A DNA stretch of 64,000 bases from Roseomonas aeriglobus (GCA_016937575.1 JAFHKN010000005.1:186001-250000); one strand, 5' to 3'. Shown: positions 16,449 to 24,557, numbered from the stretch's first letter. Translations and numbers: made by a program. Notes: a model not told the origin generated them from the sequence alone.

Positions 16449-16865
16449 TCACGCGGCCCGCACCTCGGCGCCGAGCGCATCAAGCAGCGGACAGCCCGGA
16501 TCCTGACCGGCATCGCAGGCTCGCACCGAGTCTGCCAGAACCCGTTCCATCCGCCTGAGGTCCGCGATCCGCGCGCGCACATCCTGCAGATGCGACGCCG
16601 CGAGCTCGCGGACTTCGGTGCAGGAGGCCTGGCCGCCGGCCGCGAGTCCGAGCAAGGCGCGCACCTCGTCAAGGGTGAAGCCCAGCTCCCTCGCACGGCG
16701 CACGAAGCCCAGGCGAGCCACGTCCTCCCGACCGTAGCTGCGGTAACGGCCCCGCCGCGGCGGAACGGGCAGCAGCCCGATCCGCTCGTAATAGCGGATC
16801 GTCTCGATGTTGCAGCTGGTACGGCGCGAGAGTTCGCCGATCTGGATCGCGGCGGTTGCGGCCAT
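16449..16865 (-). CDS. merR: Mercury-responsive regulator MerR
   Basis: This 138-aa MerR-family activator is divergent from merT. The N-terminal helix-turn-helix carries IQIGELSRRT and TIRYYERIGLL. The effector domain has Cys82, Cys117 and Cys125, matching the Cys82/117/126 trio that binds Hg(II) in classical MerR. The family binds a dyad between over-spaced -35 and -10 boxes and untwists the promoter when mercury binds. Exactly such a site lies upstream. A longer reading from 16955 exists, but the ATG at 16865 gives the canonical start. Confidence 0.88.
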   Translation of the reverse strand: MAATAAIQIGELSRRTSCNIETIRYYERIGLLPVPPRRGRYRSYGREDVARLGFVRRARELGFTLDEVRALLGLAAGGQASCTEVRELAASHLQDVRARIADLRRMERVLADSVRACDAGQDPGCPLLDALGAEVRAA

Positions 16866-16879
16866 CTTCAAAATACCTC

Positions 16880-16910
16880 TTGAGTCTGTAGTCGCTACAG
16901 ATGGTAGGAT
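16880..16910 (+). promoter_or_regulatory. merOP operator-promoter
   Basis: TTGAGT (16880-16885) and TAGGAT (16905-16910) are separated by 19 bp, the unusual spacing of MerR-controlled promoters. The spacer holds the dyad CTGTAG-TCG-CTACAG (16886-16900). It drives merT rightward, and the merR start is 15 bp to its left. Confidence 0.85.
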
Positions 16911-16939
16911 AGCTGCATGCCCGCCACAAGGAGTCGCCC

Positions 16940-17299
16940 GTGACCCAGACACCAAGCCCGCCCAAGGGGATAAGTACCGCCGCGCTTACCCTGGCGGGGA
17001 TCGCCGCCGCGTTCGGCGTCGCTGCCTGCTGCGCACTGCCGATCCTCTTGGCATCCGCCGGCATCGGCGCGGCCTGGCTCAGCGGCGTGGCCGTCGTCTC
17101 CGCGCCCTATCGCACGCCGCTCCTCGTGATCGGCGCATTATGCCTCGTCGCCGGCGCCGCGCTGCTATTGCGCCAGCAACTCGCCGCCATGCGCTGCGGC
17201 CCGGACGGCGTGTGCACGCCGCGCTGGACGCGCATCCTCACTCTCGCCGGCCTATTGGTCGGCGCGGCACTGCTCTGGGCGGGTTATAGCTATGTCTGA
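16940..17299 (+). CDS. merT: Mercuric ion inner-membrane transporter MerT
   Basis: This 119-aa membrane protein starts at GTG with AAGGAG six bases upstream. The first membrane segment holds the vicinal Cys30-Cys31 pair (AACCALPIL). The second Cys pair is in the loop MRCGPDGVC near residues 85-91, and three hydrophobic segments are visible. MerT passes Hg(II) through these pairs to the cytoplasm for reduction. It is the first gene behind merOP. No merP follows; a GDCCVxC protein takes that place. Confidence 0.85.
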   Translation: MTQTPSPPKGISTAALTLAGIAAAFGVAACCALPILLASAGIGAAWLSGVAVVSAPYRTPLLVIGALCLVAGAALLLRQQLAAMRCGPDGVCTPRWTRILTLAGLLVGAALLWAGYSYV

Positions 17300-17519
17300 C
17301 GTCGTTCCGGAGCTGCACTCGACCCTGACCTGTCCGCACTGCGGACATCAGGCGACCGAGACGATGCCGACCAACGCATGCCAGTTTTTCTATGACTGCC
17401 GGGGCTGCGGCGCGGTCCTCAAGCCCAAGCAGGGCGATTGCTGCGTCTTTTGTTCCTATGGCGACGTTCCGTGTCCGCCGATCCAGATCGAGGGCAAGGG
17501 CGCGTCCTGCTGCGGCTGA
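17292..17519 (+). CDS. GDCCVxC-motif small cysteine protein
   Basis: This 75-aa protein overlaps merT by 8 bases. It has a zinc-ribbon-like CPHC near the start, CRGC in the middle, then GDCCVFCSYGDVPCPP and a CC near the end, ten or more cysteines in total. Proteins with the GDCCVxC motif are found beside mer and other metal genes, and some are selenoproteins. A role in handling Hg(II) between MerT and the downstream enzymes is likely but inferred. No signal peptide is visible, so it is probably cytoplasmic, unlike MerP. Confidence 0.75.
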   Translation: MSDVVPELHSTLTCPHCGHQATETMPTNACQFFYDCRGCGAVLKPKQGDCCVFCSYGDVPCPPIQIEGKGASCCG

Positions 17520-17528
17520 AGACAAGCC

Positions 17529-18308
17529 GTGACGCTTGCCACCCCCGCTGACGCTGCCCCTGAACCGACGGTTGCATTCCCCGACGGCACCGTCGTCCCG
17601 GACTGGACTGCGGTCACCGCGCCAAGCGCCCATTCGGCCCTGACAGCGCTGTTCGCGGCATTTATCGGCCGCAGGTGGCATGGCATCGACAGCACCGAGG
17701 ACGAGGTGCGGCGTGCCATCCTCCGGGCCTATGTCACCCAGGGCCACGCGCCGGCGCCGGTGGAGATCGCTGCCGCGGTTGCGCTCCCGCCCGGCGACGT
17801 GGCCGCAGCGCTCCACCGGCTCGCCGGACGCGATCTCGTGGTCCTCGACGGCGACGGCCGAGTGAGCGGCGCCTATCCTTTCACCGATGCTCCCAGTGAG
17901 CATCAGGTGGAGGCCGCGGGTATCACGATGGGAGCCATGTGCGCCCTCGACGCGCTGGGGATCTGCACGATCGCACCGCACGCCAGCCTCATCCGCTCGT
18001 CATGCCGCCAATGCCGGCGCTCGCTTGCGATCCATGTCCACGACCGGGGCTGCACCTTGGGCGACGTCGTGCCCGAGGGGATTCTCGTCTGGTCCGGTCA
18101 TCGCTACACCGGCGGCTGTGCAGCGTCTTCGCTCTGCACTCAGCAGGCTTTCTTCTGCCATGCCGATCATCTTGAAGCCTGGCGTATGGACGGTTCCGTG
18201 ACCGCCCGCGACGGCATTCGCCTGACCCTGCGCGAGGCCCTCCAGGTCGGCCGCGCGATCTTTGCACCGATGCTCGGAGGGATATTGCCATGGCCCATTA
18301 CGACCTGA
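17529..18308 (+). CDS. merB: Organomercurial lyase MerB
   Basis: This 259-aa protein, longer than the usual ~212 because of an N-terminal extension, matches MerB. It cleaves the carbon-mercury bond of organomercurials and passes Hg(II) to the reductase. The catalytic residues are visible: Cys138 with Asp141 (MCALDALG, equivalent to Cys96/Asp99), Cys159 (SSCRQC, equivalent to Cys117) and Cys210 (FFCHADH, equivalent to Cys159). The start is GTG, nine bases after the previous stop. The end overlaps the next gene by 19 bases. Confidence 0.85.
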   Translation: MTLATPADAAPEPTVAFPDGTVVPDWTAVTAPSAHSALTALFAAFIGRRWHGIDSTEDEVRRAILRAYVTQGHAPAPVEIAAAVALPPGDVAAALHRLAGRDLVVLDGDGRVSGAYPFTDAPSEHQVEAAGITMGAMCALDALGICTIAPHASLIRSSCRQCRRSLAIHVHDRGCTLGDVVPEGILVWSGHRYTGGCAASSLCTQQAFFCHADHLEAWRMDGSVTARDGIRLTLREALQVGRAIFAPMLGGILPWPITT

Positions 18309-19636
18309 TCGTCATCGGCAGCGGAACAGCCGCCCAGGTCGCGATCGGCCAGGTCCGCGCCGCCGGATGGTCCGTCGCCGTCATCGACCACCGCCCGTTC
18401 GGCGGCACCTGTGCGCTACGGGGCTGCGATCCCAAGAAGATGCTGGTCAGCGGCGAAGAGGCGATCGATGCCGCCGCTCGCATGGCCGGACATGGTGTCG
18501 GCGGCGACCTGGCGATCGATTGGCCGAGCCTGATGGCGTTCAAGCGCAGCTTTACCGATCCGGTCCCCGCCAAGCAGGAACGCCGCTACGCCAAGCTGGG
18601 CGTCGACGCCTTCCACGGGCTAGCGCGCTTCGCAAGCCCGGACGCGGTCGCGGTCGACGGTCGGACGTTGCAGGCCCAGCATATCCTGATCGCAACCGGC
18701 GCGGGGCCGATCCCGCTCGGCATTCCAGGCGAGGAGCTGGTCAGCACGAGCGACGCTTTCCTCGAGCTGGAGACGCTGCCGCGCCGGATCGTGCTGATCG
18801 GCGGCGGCTATGTCGCCGCGGAGTTCTCGCATCTGGCCGCACGTGCCGGCGCCGAAGTCACGATCCTGCAGCGCGCTAGCCGGCTGCTGCCGCATTTCGA
18901 TCCCGACCTGGTGGGCTGGCTCACACCGCGGTTCACGGCGCTCGGCATTCGCATCGAGACCGGCACCGCGGTCACACGGGTCGAGCGGAACGGGGACGGC
19001 CTGCAGGTGCGTGCCTCTCGCCAGGGAGCGCCGGACCTGGAGGTCGCCTGCGATCTCGTCATTCATGCTGCCGGGCGTCGTCCCGATCTCGGCAGCCTCG
19101 ACCTGTCCACCGGGCAGGTCGCGGTGCAAGACGGACGACTGCAGCTCGATGCGCATCTGCGCAGCATTTCCAACCCGCGGGTCTATGCCGCCGGTGACGC
19201 CGCCGGCGTCGGGCCGCCCCTGACCCCGGTGTCGAGCCACGACGCGAAGATCGTCGCCGCGAACCTCCTGCAAGGTCCATCGCGCGAGCCCGACTATCGC
19301 GGTGTTCCGAGCGTCGCCTTCACCGTGCCGCCGATCGCCGCCGTCGGGCTTTCGGAAGAGGCGGCGCGCCGCAGCGGCCTCAAGTTCCGGGTTAACGCGG
19401 CCTCGACGCCGGACTGGTTCACCGCCCGCCGGCTCGCCGAGCCGGTCTATGGCCACAAAGTTCTGATCGACGAGCGGACGGACCTCGTCCTCGGCGCGCA
19501 TCTCGTCGGGCCGAACGCCGACGAGGTGATCAACCTTTTCGGCCTGGCCATCCGCCACGGCCTCACCGCGGCCGATCTACGCTCCACCATGTTTGCCTAT
19601 CCGACCGGCGCCTCGGATATCGGCTACATGCTCTAG
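18290..19636 (+). CDS. MerA-like FAD/NAD(P) disulfide oxidoreductase
   Basis: This 448-aa flavoprotein has an N-terminal FAD site (LIVIGSGTAAQ), the redox pair Cys41/Cys46 (GGTCALRGCDPKK), an NAD(P) site (VLIGGGYVAAEFS) and the YAAGDAAG motif. It occupies the merA position, overlapping merB. It differs from standard MerA: no heavy-metal domain at the N-terminus, a GTCALRGC rather than GTCVNVGC active site, and no C-terminal vicinal Cys pair, since it ends SDIGYML. Mercuric reductase activity is therefore plausible from context but not certain. Another disulfide reductase role is possible. Confidence 0.75.
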   Translation: MAHYDLIVIGSGTAAQVAIGQVRAAGWSVAVIDHRPFGGTCALRGCDPKKMLVSGEEAIDAAARMAGHGVGGDLAIDWPSLMAFKRSFTDPVPAKQERRYAKLGVDAFHGLARFASPDAVAVDGRTLQAQHILIATGAGPIPLGIPGEELVSTSDAFLELETLPRRIVLIGGGYVAAEFSHLAARAGAEVTILQRASRLLPHFDPDLVGWLTPRFTALGIRIETGTAVTRVERNGDGLQVRASRQGAPDLEVACDLVIHAAGRRPDLGSLDLSTGQVAVQDGRLQLDAHLRSISNPRVYAAGDAAGVGPPLTPVSSHDAKIVAANLLQGPSREPDYRGVPSVAFTVPPIAAVGLSEEAARRSGLKFRVNAASTPDWFTARRLAEPVYGHKVLIDERTDLVLGAHLVGPNADEVINLFGLAIRHGLTAADLRSTMFAYPTGASDIGYML

Positions 19637-20005
19637 GCGACGCCGCGCACGATCCGTCACCAGTGCTCGCCCGCGGGCGGGCGGCAGCCTGTCGCGAAAG
19701 ACGATAGCGGGCTGTCGCCCGCCTGATCTGCGGACGCCGCTGACGCGGCGGCGCTACTTTTTGGGCCTCCCTTCCGACGCGGAGGTGGTCGGCGCTCCCT
19801 GCTAGGCCCGCCACGGCGGGCTGCAAGCCCCGGCTTCGCCGGGCTGCTCCATTTCATTTCGCCCCTGCGGGTGCAGCCCGCCGCTCGAACGGGCCTCTTC
19901 GGTCGCTCTCGCCGCCCACCCCCGCCTCGGGGGAGGCCGATGCGGTTTTTGGGCAGTGCTGGAGGCAGCCGATGGTTTTCTTCCTCGAACCCCGGATTGG
20001 GGCTG
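19637..20005. other. Non-coding right arm of the transposon
   Basis: No convincing gene was found. The stretch contains several GC-rich hairpins, for example CCCGGC/GCCGGG near 19835-19850 and CCCCGCC/GGGGAGG near 19920. A structured right arm is common in recombinase-moved elements and may bind the recombinases. Confidence 0.45.
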
Positions 20006-20018
20006 GACTGTCAGGATA
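20006..20018 (-). repeat. Right terminal inverted repeat of the transposon
   Basis: Read on the minus strand it is TATCCTGACAGTC, matching the left end at 11 of 13 positions. GTTGCC and then ArdC codons follow on the plus strand. Confidence 0.6.
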
Positions 20019-20025
20019 TGTTGCC

Positions 20026-20262
20026 GAGATCGGCAGCGGCCTCATCTGCGCGCAGCTCGGATTGCCCAACGAGCTCCACGACAATCACGCGAGCTATGTC
20101 GCCCACTGGCTCGGAATCCTGCGCGCGGACAAGACCGCGATCATTCACGCCGCGGCCAAGGCCGAACAAGCTTTCAACTACCTCCTCGCCTTCAGCAGCG
20201 ATCATGGGGACGAGGGCGCGCCAGTGTCCGCTTCCATCGATCCGCTGACAGAAGCCGCCTGA
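20026..20262 (+). pseudogene. ardC: ardC, 3' part, separated by transposon
   Basis: This segment encodes the last 78 residues of the interrupted ArdC (EIGSGLICAQLG, YVAHWLGILRADK, KAEQAFNYLL) and a stop at 20262. Upstream in the same frame the reading enters transposon sequence (from about 19972), so a short fusion peptide could be made. It would lack the N-terminal and protease domains. Its frame and first residue join exactly to the left part ending at 9915. Confidence 0.85.
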
Positions 20263-20289
20263 CCCCTCCCGCTTGCGAAAGGACCCCTC

Positions 20290-20898
20290 ATGGGTTGGCT
20301 CACCATGCCCTTTACATCGATGGGCGGTCACGGCTCGGCAAAGGCCTATCTCGACGACCAGTTCACCTATAGCCGCGAGGTCGATGGGGGCACCTCGGGT
20401 CTCAGGGTGCTCGCCTCGTCCTGCCCACGAAACCGCACCTACTATGCCGCTGTGCAGGTGATGACGAACGGCGCCGGCGGCGAGGTGTTCGCGATCATCT
20501 GCAAGGTTCTCTGGAACCCAGGCAGCAAGACCCGTGAGCAGTTCGGCTACAAGGATATGACGGAGTCGATGGGGCCGTGCGAGGACGGATGCCCCCAGCA
20601 CATCCTCGACCTGCTGACGCCGACCGACAAGGAGCACGCGCTCGACTGGCGTCGTCGCTGCGCCGAGAACCTGAAACGCCGCTCGCGCAAGGTCGCGGAC
20701 GGCGATCGGATCCGGCTGGAGCAGCCGGTCACCTTCTCGGACGGCCATGTCGGGCAGGAATTCATTGTCGAGAAGCAGGGGCGCCGAGTGACCCTTCGCG
20801 ACCCTGAGACCCGCGGCCGCTACCGGATCAGCCGCCTCATGGAGCGGCAATGGCGGATCGTGCCGACGACGAAGATCCACAAGACGATCTTCGCCTGA
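20290..20898 (+). CDS. Conserved plasmid protein of unknown function
   Basis: This 202-aa protein starts at MGWLTMPF with GAAAGGA upstream, 27 bases after the ardC remnant. It has an alpha/beta N-terminal half and a small C-terminal beta domain (residues ~135-190, DGDRIRLEQPVTFSDG, RRVTLRDPETRGRYR) like an SH3 or KOW barrel. Cys pairs occur at GPCEDGC. It probably belonged to the same transcription unit as the intact ardC. No function is assigned. Confidence 0.65.
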   Translation: MGWLTMPFTSMGGHGSAKAYLDDQFTYSREVDGGTSGLRVLASSCPRNRTYYAAVQVMTNGAGGEVFAIICKVLWNPGSKTREQFGYKDMTESMGPCEDGCPQHILDLLTPTDKEHALDWRRRCAENLKRRSRKVADGDRIRLEQPVTFSDGHVGQEFIVEKQGRRVTLRDPETRGRYRISRLMERQWRIVPTTKIHKTIFA

Positions 20899-20935
20899 GT
20901 CCTGCCGGTATCATGCTTTCCGAGAAGGATCTGAC

Positions 20936-21136
20936 ATGCTTGACCTGAGCACCGGCCTGTCCCCTAAGCGTCTTCTCCTCTGCAGTCGCGAAAACGCGAA
21001 CCGCGTCGCCTCCCGGCTGTTCGACGAGCGGCCGGGTCGCGTCAGCATCGTGCGCACCACCAATCCGATCCAGCCTTTCCGCGTCTGCACTTGGCCGGCG
21101 TTTGGCGAGCGCGTCGAAGTCGAGATGGTGCTTTGA
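20936..21136 (+). CDS. Small hypothetical protein, 66 aa
   Basis: It starts at ATG with AGAAGGA upstream and is basic in its N-terminal half (SPKRLLLCSRENANRVASRL). It follows the previous gene by 37 bases in the same direction. No known domain was recognised. Confidence 0.5.
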   Translation: MLDLSTGLSPKRLLLCSRENANRVASRLFDERPGRVSIVRTTNPIQPFRVCTWPAFGERVEVEMVL

Positions 21137-21237
21137 AGCGGTGATCTATCCCTTTGCGCGAGCCGCGAATCATCTCGCCGACGACCCGGCCCGCCCGATG
21201 CGAGACGCGAGGCCTGAGTTCGGGCGCCGACTTCCGC

Positions 21238-21726
21238 TCAGCAGGATAAGGTCGGATCGGCCCACCAAGACGGTCCCTGCTCGAAAGCGGCGTCCAGCTT
21301 CACTATCGGACCGTCCGGCGCGTCGGCGACATAGGGGTTGGTGAGCGGCATCCGGGTCGCCTTCAGCCGCCCCTGCTCTCCCGCGACACGGCCGCGGCGT
21401 TCGAGCAGATCCTCGAGCCATTCCAGATCGTCGAGCATCGCCACCACGCCGCGCCCGGCCAGGCAGAAATAGATGCAACGCTGGAAGTCGTCGGCGCCAT
21501 CGTTGGCGAGGATCTCGGACAGCTTTCCCTTGCCGGCGGGGATACCCTCATGAACCCAGCTCACCGCCTCGCGCAGTTCACGAACCGAATAATAGGCGTC
21601 CTCGACGTGCATCCCGATCGACGCGTTCGCGATCATCCGGCGCGTCGGCCGGTTCTCGGAATCCAGCGCCGCATCTCGCAGCGTGATGTCGAGGTCGAAG
21701 CGCTCGCGGAACGGTGTCGTCGTCAT
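21238..21726 (-). CDS. Hypothetical protein, 162 aa, convergent with its neighbour
   Basis: The ATG at 21726 has CAGGAG at correct spacing. An upstream extension of the frame is antisense to the next gene and not credible. The protein is acidic and mostly helical, with the motifs RMIANASIGMHVEDAYYSVR and FCLAGRGVVAMLDDLEWLEDLL. It diverges from the DpdA-like gene at 21802, and the 75-bp gap between them probably holds both promoters. Function unknown. Confidence 0.6.
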   Translation of the reverse strand: MTTTPFRERFDLDITLRDAALDSENRPTRRMIANASIGMHVEDAYYSVRELREAVSWVHEGIPAGKGKLSEILANDGADDFQRCIYFCLAGRGVVAMLDDLEWLEDLLERRGRVAGEQGRLKATRMPLTNPYVADAPDGPIVKLDAAFEQGPSWWADPTLSC

Positions 21727-21801
21727 GGCAAATCTCCTGCGCCAAGGAACGTATCGTGAACGCGCCGCGCCGTCAACATCATCACGCCCAGGGAGGCCGC
21801 T

Positions 21802-22812
21802 ATGCCGATTGAGATCATGGTGGGGCTGCCGCACCTGAGCGAGGGACCGATCCTCGCCCAAGCTCGCGCATTGCAGCAGCCCACTCTCATTTCCGCGAAT
21901 GGATTGTCTCGTTGGACCGAACGCCGCGGGTGGCGGGAATGGGACGGGTGGCGGCTTTCCCAGCTGAGAAATGGCAAGGGACTCGCGGCGCTCTGCCTGG
22001 ACTCGGCCGGATTCGTCGCGGCGGCTCGATACGGCGGCTTCCCTTGGTCGCTCGTCGATTATGTCGCGCTCGCGGCCGCCTTTCCCTTTCGGTGGTGGGC
22101 GAGCGCCGATTATTGCGTCGAGGCAGAAATCGCTCGCGACCGCGAAGAGGTCATCGACCGCCTCTCGCGCACGATCCGCGCCAATCTCGACTGTCGCCGT
22201 CTCGCCCAGGATCACGGCATCGCCGACACCCTGATGCCGGTCATCCAGGGCCGCCGTCCGGAAGACTATGAGCGCTGCATAGATGCGCTGGGGGGATCGC
22301 TGAAGCCCGGGTCGCTGATCGGCGTCGGCAGCATGTGCCGGCGAGACGTCCATGGTCCGGAGGGGGTCATCGCCGTCATCGACCATCTGGATCAGATATT
22401 GCCCAAGGGGGTCCGGCTGCACGCATTTGGCGTGAAGGGTTCGGCGCTGCCATACCTGCTTCCGTTCGAGCACCGGGTCGCGTCTATCGACAGCCAGGCA
22501 TACGGCATCAGCGCCCGCCAGGCCGCCCGCCAGGCCCGTGTATCCAAGAGCGACCGCTTCGTGGCCGACCATATGGCGCGGTGGGTGGCGGCACAGCACG
22601 CACGTCTTGCCAGCCACCCTTTGCGCCTGCCGCACCATCGGCCTGCGGAACCCGATCGCGTCCCGACGGACCCTTGGGAAACGGCGATCGCGCAAGCTCG
22701 AGCCGAGATCCGCGAGCTCATCGAGAGCGGGGATCTCGATCACGACGAGATGACAGCGCCGTGGATCGAGCAATGGGCGGCCGACATCTACCGCGAGCGG
22801 CTCGCCGGCTGA
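21802..22812 (+). CDS. DpdA/TGT-like transglycosylase (7-deazaguanine DNA modification candidate)
   Basis: This 336-aa protein has the motif order of tRNA-guanine transglycosylases. CLDSAGF (Asp67) corresponds to the TGT DSGGFQ loop, PVIQG (from residue 146) to the GxVQGG strand, and GSLIGVGSM to the GxAIGG strand. ASIDS (Asp230) is a candidate nucleophile. The C-terminal CxCxxC zinc site of tRNA enzymes is missing. Plasmid and phage homologues of this shape (DpdA) insert preQ0 or derivatives into DNA and protect it from restriction. No preQ0 synthesis genes lie in the window, so the base would come from the host. GGGAGG precedes the ATG. Whether the substrate is DNA or tRNA is not shown by sequence. 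Confidence 0.65.
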   Translation: MPIEIMVGLPHLSEGPILAQARALQQPTLISANGLSRWTERRGWREWDGWRLSQLRNGKGLAALCLDSAGFVAAARYGGFPWSLVDYVALAAAFPFRWWASADYCVEAEIARDREEVIDRLSRTIRANLDCRRLAQDHGIADTLMPVIQGRRPEDYERCIDALGGSLKPGSLIGVGSMCRRDVHGPEGVIAVIDHLDQILPKGVRLHAFGVKGSALPYLLPFEHRVASIDSQAYGISARQAARQARVSKSDRFVADHMARWVAAQHARLASHPLRLPHHRPAEPDRVPTDPWETAIAQARAEIRELIESGDLDHDEMTAPWIEQWAADIYRERLAG

Positions 22813-22813
22813 T

Positions 22814-22832
22814 GAGAGGGGAGGGGGGCAGG
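22814..22832 (+). repeat. G-rich dispersed motif, copy 4
   Basis: GAGAGGGGAGGGGGGCAGG, immediately after the DpdA-like stop and 81 nt before the GTG start of the PRTRC ParB gene. It is followed by AATGGGGTGAGC, similar to the sequence after copy 3. Confidence 0.5.
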
Positions 22833-22913
22833 AATGGGGTGAGCATGAGGCTCGCCAGAGCGAGGCGCCCATCTACGACGGAGGTGGCCCGCTACCCTGC
22901 AAGGAGATCGGCC

Positions 22914-24521
22914 GTGACCGCACCCCAGCCCACCGGAACCACCATGGTCCCACTCGCCCGGATAGCCATCGGCTACAACCCGCGCCGCTATTTCGACAGC
23001 AAGAAGCACGACGAACTTGTCGCGTCGCTCCGGCTGCGCGGCATGCTTCAGCCGATTCTGGTGCGCCCGGCGGACGATGGCAAGGATCGCTACATCATCG
23101 TCGCCGGCGGGCGGCGGTATCGCGCCGCGCTCGAGGCGTTCGGTGCGGACGGCGAAGCGCCGGTCATCATCCGGGAAATGACCGACCAGGAAGCGCTCGA
23201 GGCGGCGATCGACGAAAACGATATCCGGGATGACGCCTCCGAAACCGAGCAGGCCGATGCCGCGGTCCGGGTCCTCGCCGCTTGCCAGAACGACCGCGGC
23301 GAGGCCGGTCGACGTCTTGGCTGGTCGCGCGCCAAGCTCGACCGCCGCCTCGCGCTGGCCAACCTTTCGGACGCGGTGAAGCTCGCGCTCGACAAGCGCC
23401 GCATCAAGGTCGGCCACGCCGAGCTGCTCGCCGCCGTGCCGGCGGACAAGCAGGACAAGGCGCTCGAGACTATCCTGGGAGCCGGCCTCGACATCGGGAA
23501 GACCCGCGACCTCCTCATGCGCGTAACCCAAAACCTTGCCGACGCCTGTTTCGACAAGTCCGAATGCACGACCTGTCCTTTCAACTCCGGGACCCAACGC
23601 GCGCTCTTCGAGACCCACGTCGACGATGGCCATTGCACCAACGCGGCATGCTTCCAGCTCAAGACGGACGCGGTCGAGCAGGCCCGTCAGGAAGAGCAGG
23701 ATCGTTCCGCCGCAGCCGATGACACCCCCGACGAAGGCGACCTCGCCGAAGCTGATGAGGCCGAGGATCAGGAAGATGAGCGCGCGGACGGGGTCGAGGC
23801 GACCGCTCGGCGAGCCGCGCTCGCGCCGGGAACTCCGTCAGGTCGGGCGACCGTGCGATCGAACGCGAATGCCAATGGCCCCAGCGTCACCGCGAAGTCG
23901 ATCGCGGGCCGCACAAGCGATCTGCGGGAGGCAACCTGGCGCACCGCGCTGGCGCGCGGGCTCGCAGACAACGCTTTTGATGCTCGAACCGCCATCCTCG
24001 TCGCCGCGCTGACCGGGACGCTCTCCCAGATCAAGTCGGGCACGCTGACGGCGCGAGCCGGCCTTCTCGTCAACCCGTCCTTCCCTGATCTGGACTTCGG
24101 GGGCAAAATCAATGAGGTTCGCGAACTTTCCGAGGCCCAGGCGGCAACCGCGCTCTCGGCGATCGGCGCCGCCTACGCCCGCGACGTGCAATCGTTCAGC
24201 CATGTCGCCGATCTCGCAAGGGCGTTCGACGTCGACATCCGTCAGGTCTGGCAGGTCGATCGCGGCTTTCTCGAGCGATATACCAAGGACGAGCTGAAGT
24301 TCGTCGCCCGGGAGTGCGGGCTGATCTCGCACATGGGCGAGAAGGCCTTCGCCAAGCTTCTCGGCTCCAAGAAGGCCGATCTGGTCACCGGAATGCTGAA
24401 CGCCGCCGGCTTCGATTGGGCGGGCCGGCTGCCGAGCGCGATGACCCTCGACGGGCAATATGGCGCGGCGCCCGGCGCCGCCCCGATGTCCAGCCGCCGC
24501 GTCGATGCGCTCGCCGCCTGA
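22914..24521 (+). CDS. PRTRC system ParB-family protein
   Basis: This 535-aa protein is the first gene of the PRTRC operon. The N-terminal ParB/Srx domain is clear (IAIGYNPRRYFD, LRGMLQPILV, VAGGRRYRAALEAFG), then the helix-turn-helix ENDIRDDASETEQADAAVRV. A cysteine module follows (CFDKSECTTCPFN and HCTNAACFQLK, near residues 205-245), then an acidic linker and a conserved C-terminal domain. PRTRC ParB proteins occur with ThiF, E2-like and JAB-like partners on plasmids and integrative elements. Their exact role is not known. The GTG at 22914 is preferred because of AAGGAG (22901-22906). Confidence 0.85.
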   Translation: MTAPQPTGTTMVPLARIAIGYNPRRYFDSKKHDELVASLRLRGMLQPILVRPADDGKDRYIIVAGGRRYRAALEAFGADGEAPVIIREMTDQEALEAAIDENDIRDDASETEQADAAVRVLAACQNDRGEAGRRLGWSRAKLDRRLALANLSDAVKLALDKRRIKVGHAELLAAVPADKQDKALETILGAGLDIGKTRDLLMRVTQNLADACFDKSECTTCPFNSGTQRALFETHVDDGHCTNAACFQLKTDAVEQARQEEQDRSAAADDTPDEGDLAEADEAEDQEDERADGVEATARRAALAPGTPSGRATVRSNANANGPSVTAKSIAGRTSDLREATWRTALARGLADNAFDARTAILVAALTGTLSQIKSGTLTARAGLLVNPSFPDLDFGGKINEVRELSEAQAATALSAIGAAYARDVQSFSHVADLARAFDVDIRQVWQVDRGFLERYTKDELKFVARECGLISHMGEKAFAKLLGSKKADLVTGMLNAAGFDWAGRLPSAMTLDGQYGAAPGAAPMSSRRVDALAA

Positions 24522-24557
24522 TCCACTTTCCTCGCATCCGAACAAGGACGAACGACC

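Larger units (their letters stand above)
9916..20020. mobile_element. Tn554-like transposon with recombinase trio and mercury operon
   Basis: The ends are placed where ArdC coding sequence stops (after 9915) and resumes (before about 20021-20026). Just inside are imperfect inverted ends: TATCTGGACAGTC (9917-9929) and, on the other strand, TATCCTGACAGTC (20006-20018), 11 of 13 identical. The flanks carry related hexamers, GTCGCC (9910-9915) and GTTGCC (20020-20025), as expected for tyrosine-recombinase crossover at a short core without classical target duplication. Contents in order: three overlapping tyrosine recombinases, ardC, merR, merT, GDCCVxC gene, merB, MerA-like gene, and a 370-bp non-coding right arm. 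The three-recombinase set resembles Tn554 and RIT elements; the exact family is not settled. Confidence 0.8.

Noticed and set aside
16449..16865. MerR as a zinc, copper or cadmium regulator
   Set aside because: Cys82/117/125 spacing and the merT-merB context fit mercury better. The promoter dyad gives no contrary hint.
19637..20005. A further cargo gene at the right end of the transposon
   Set aside because: Frames are short, overlap hairpins and lack start signals. The stretch is better seen as a structured element end.
21727..22872. Extension of the minus-strand gene at 21238 through the DpdA-like gene
   Set aside because: The ATG at 21726 has a good ribosome site, and the extension is antisense to a conserved gene.
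22914..24521. Chromosomal-type ParB with parS sites
   Set aside because: No ParA is adjacent, no parS-like palindrome was seen, and the Cys module plus the following E-C-F-B-A-ThiF genes identify PRTRC ParB.
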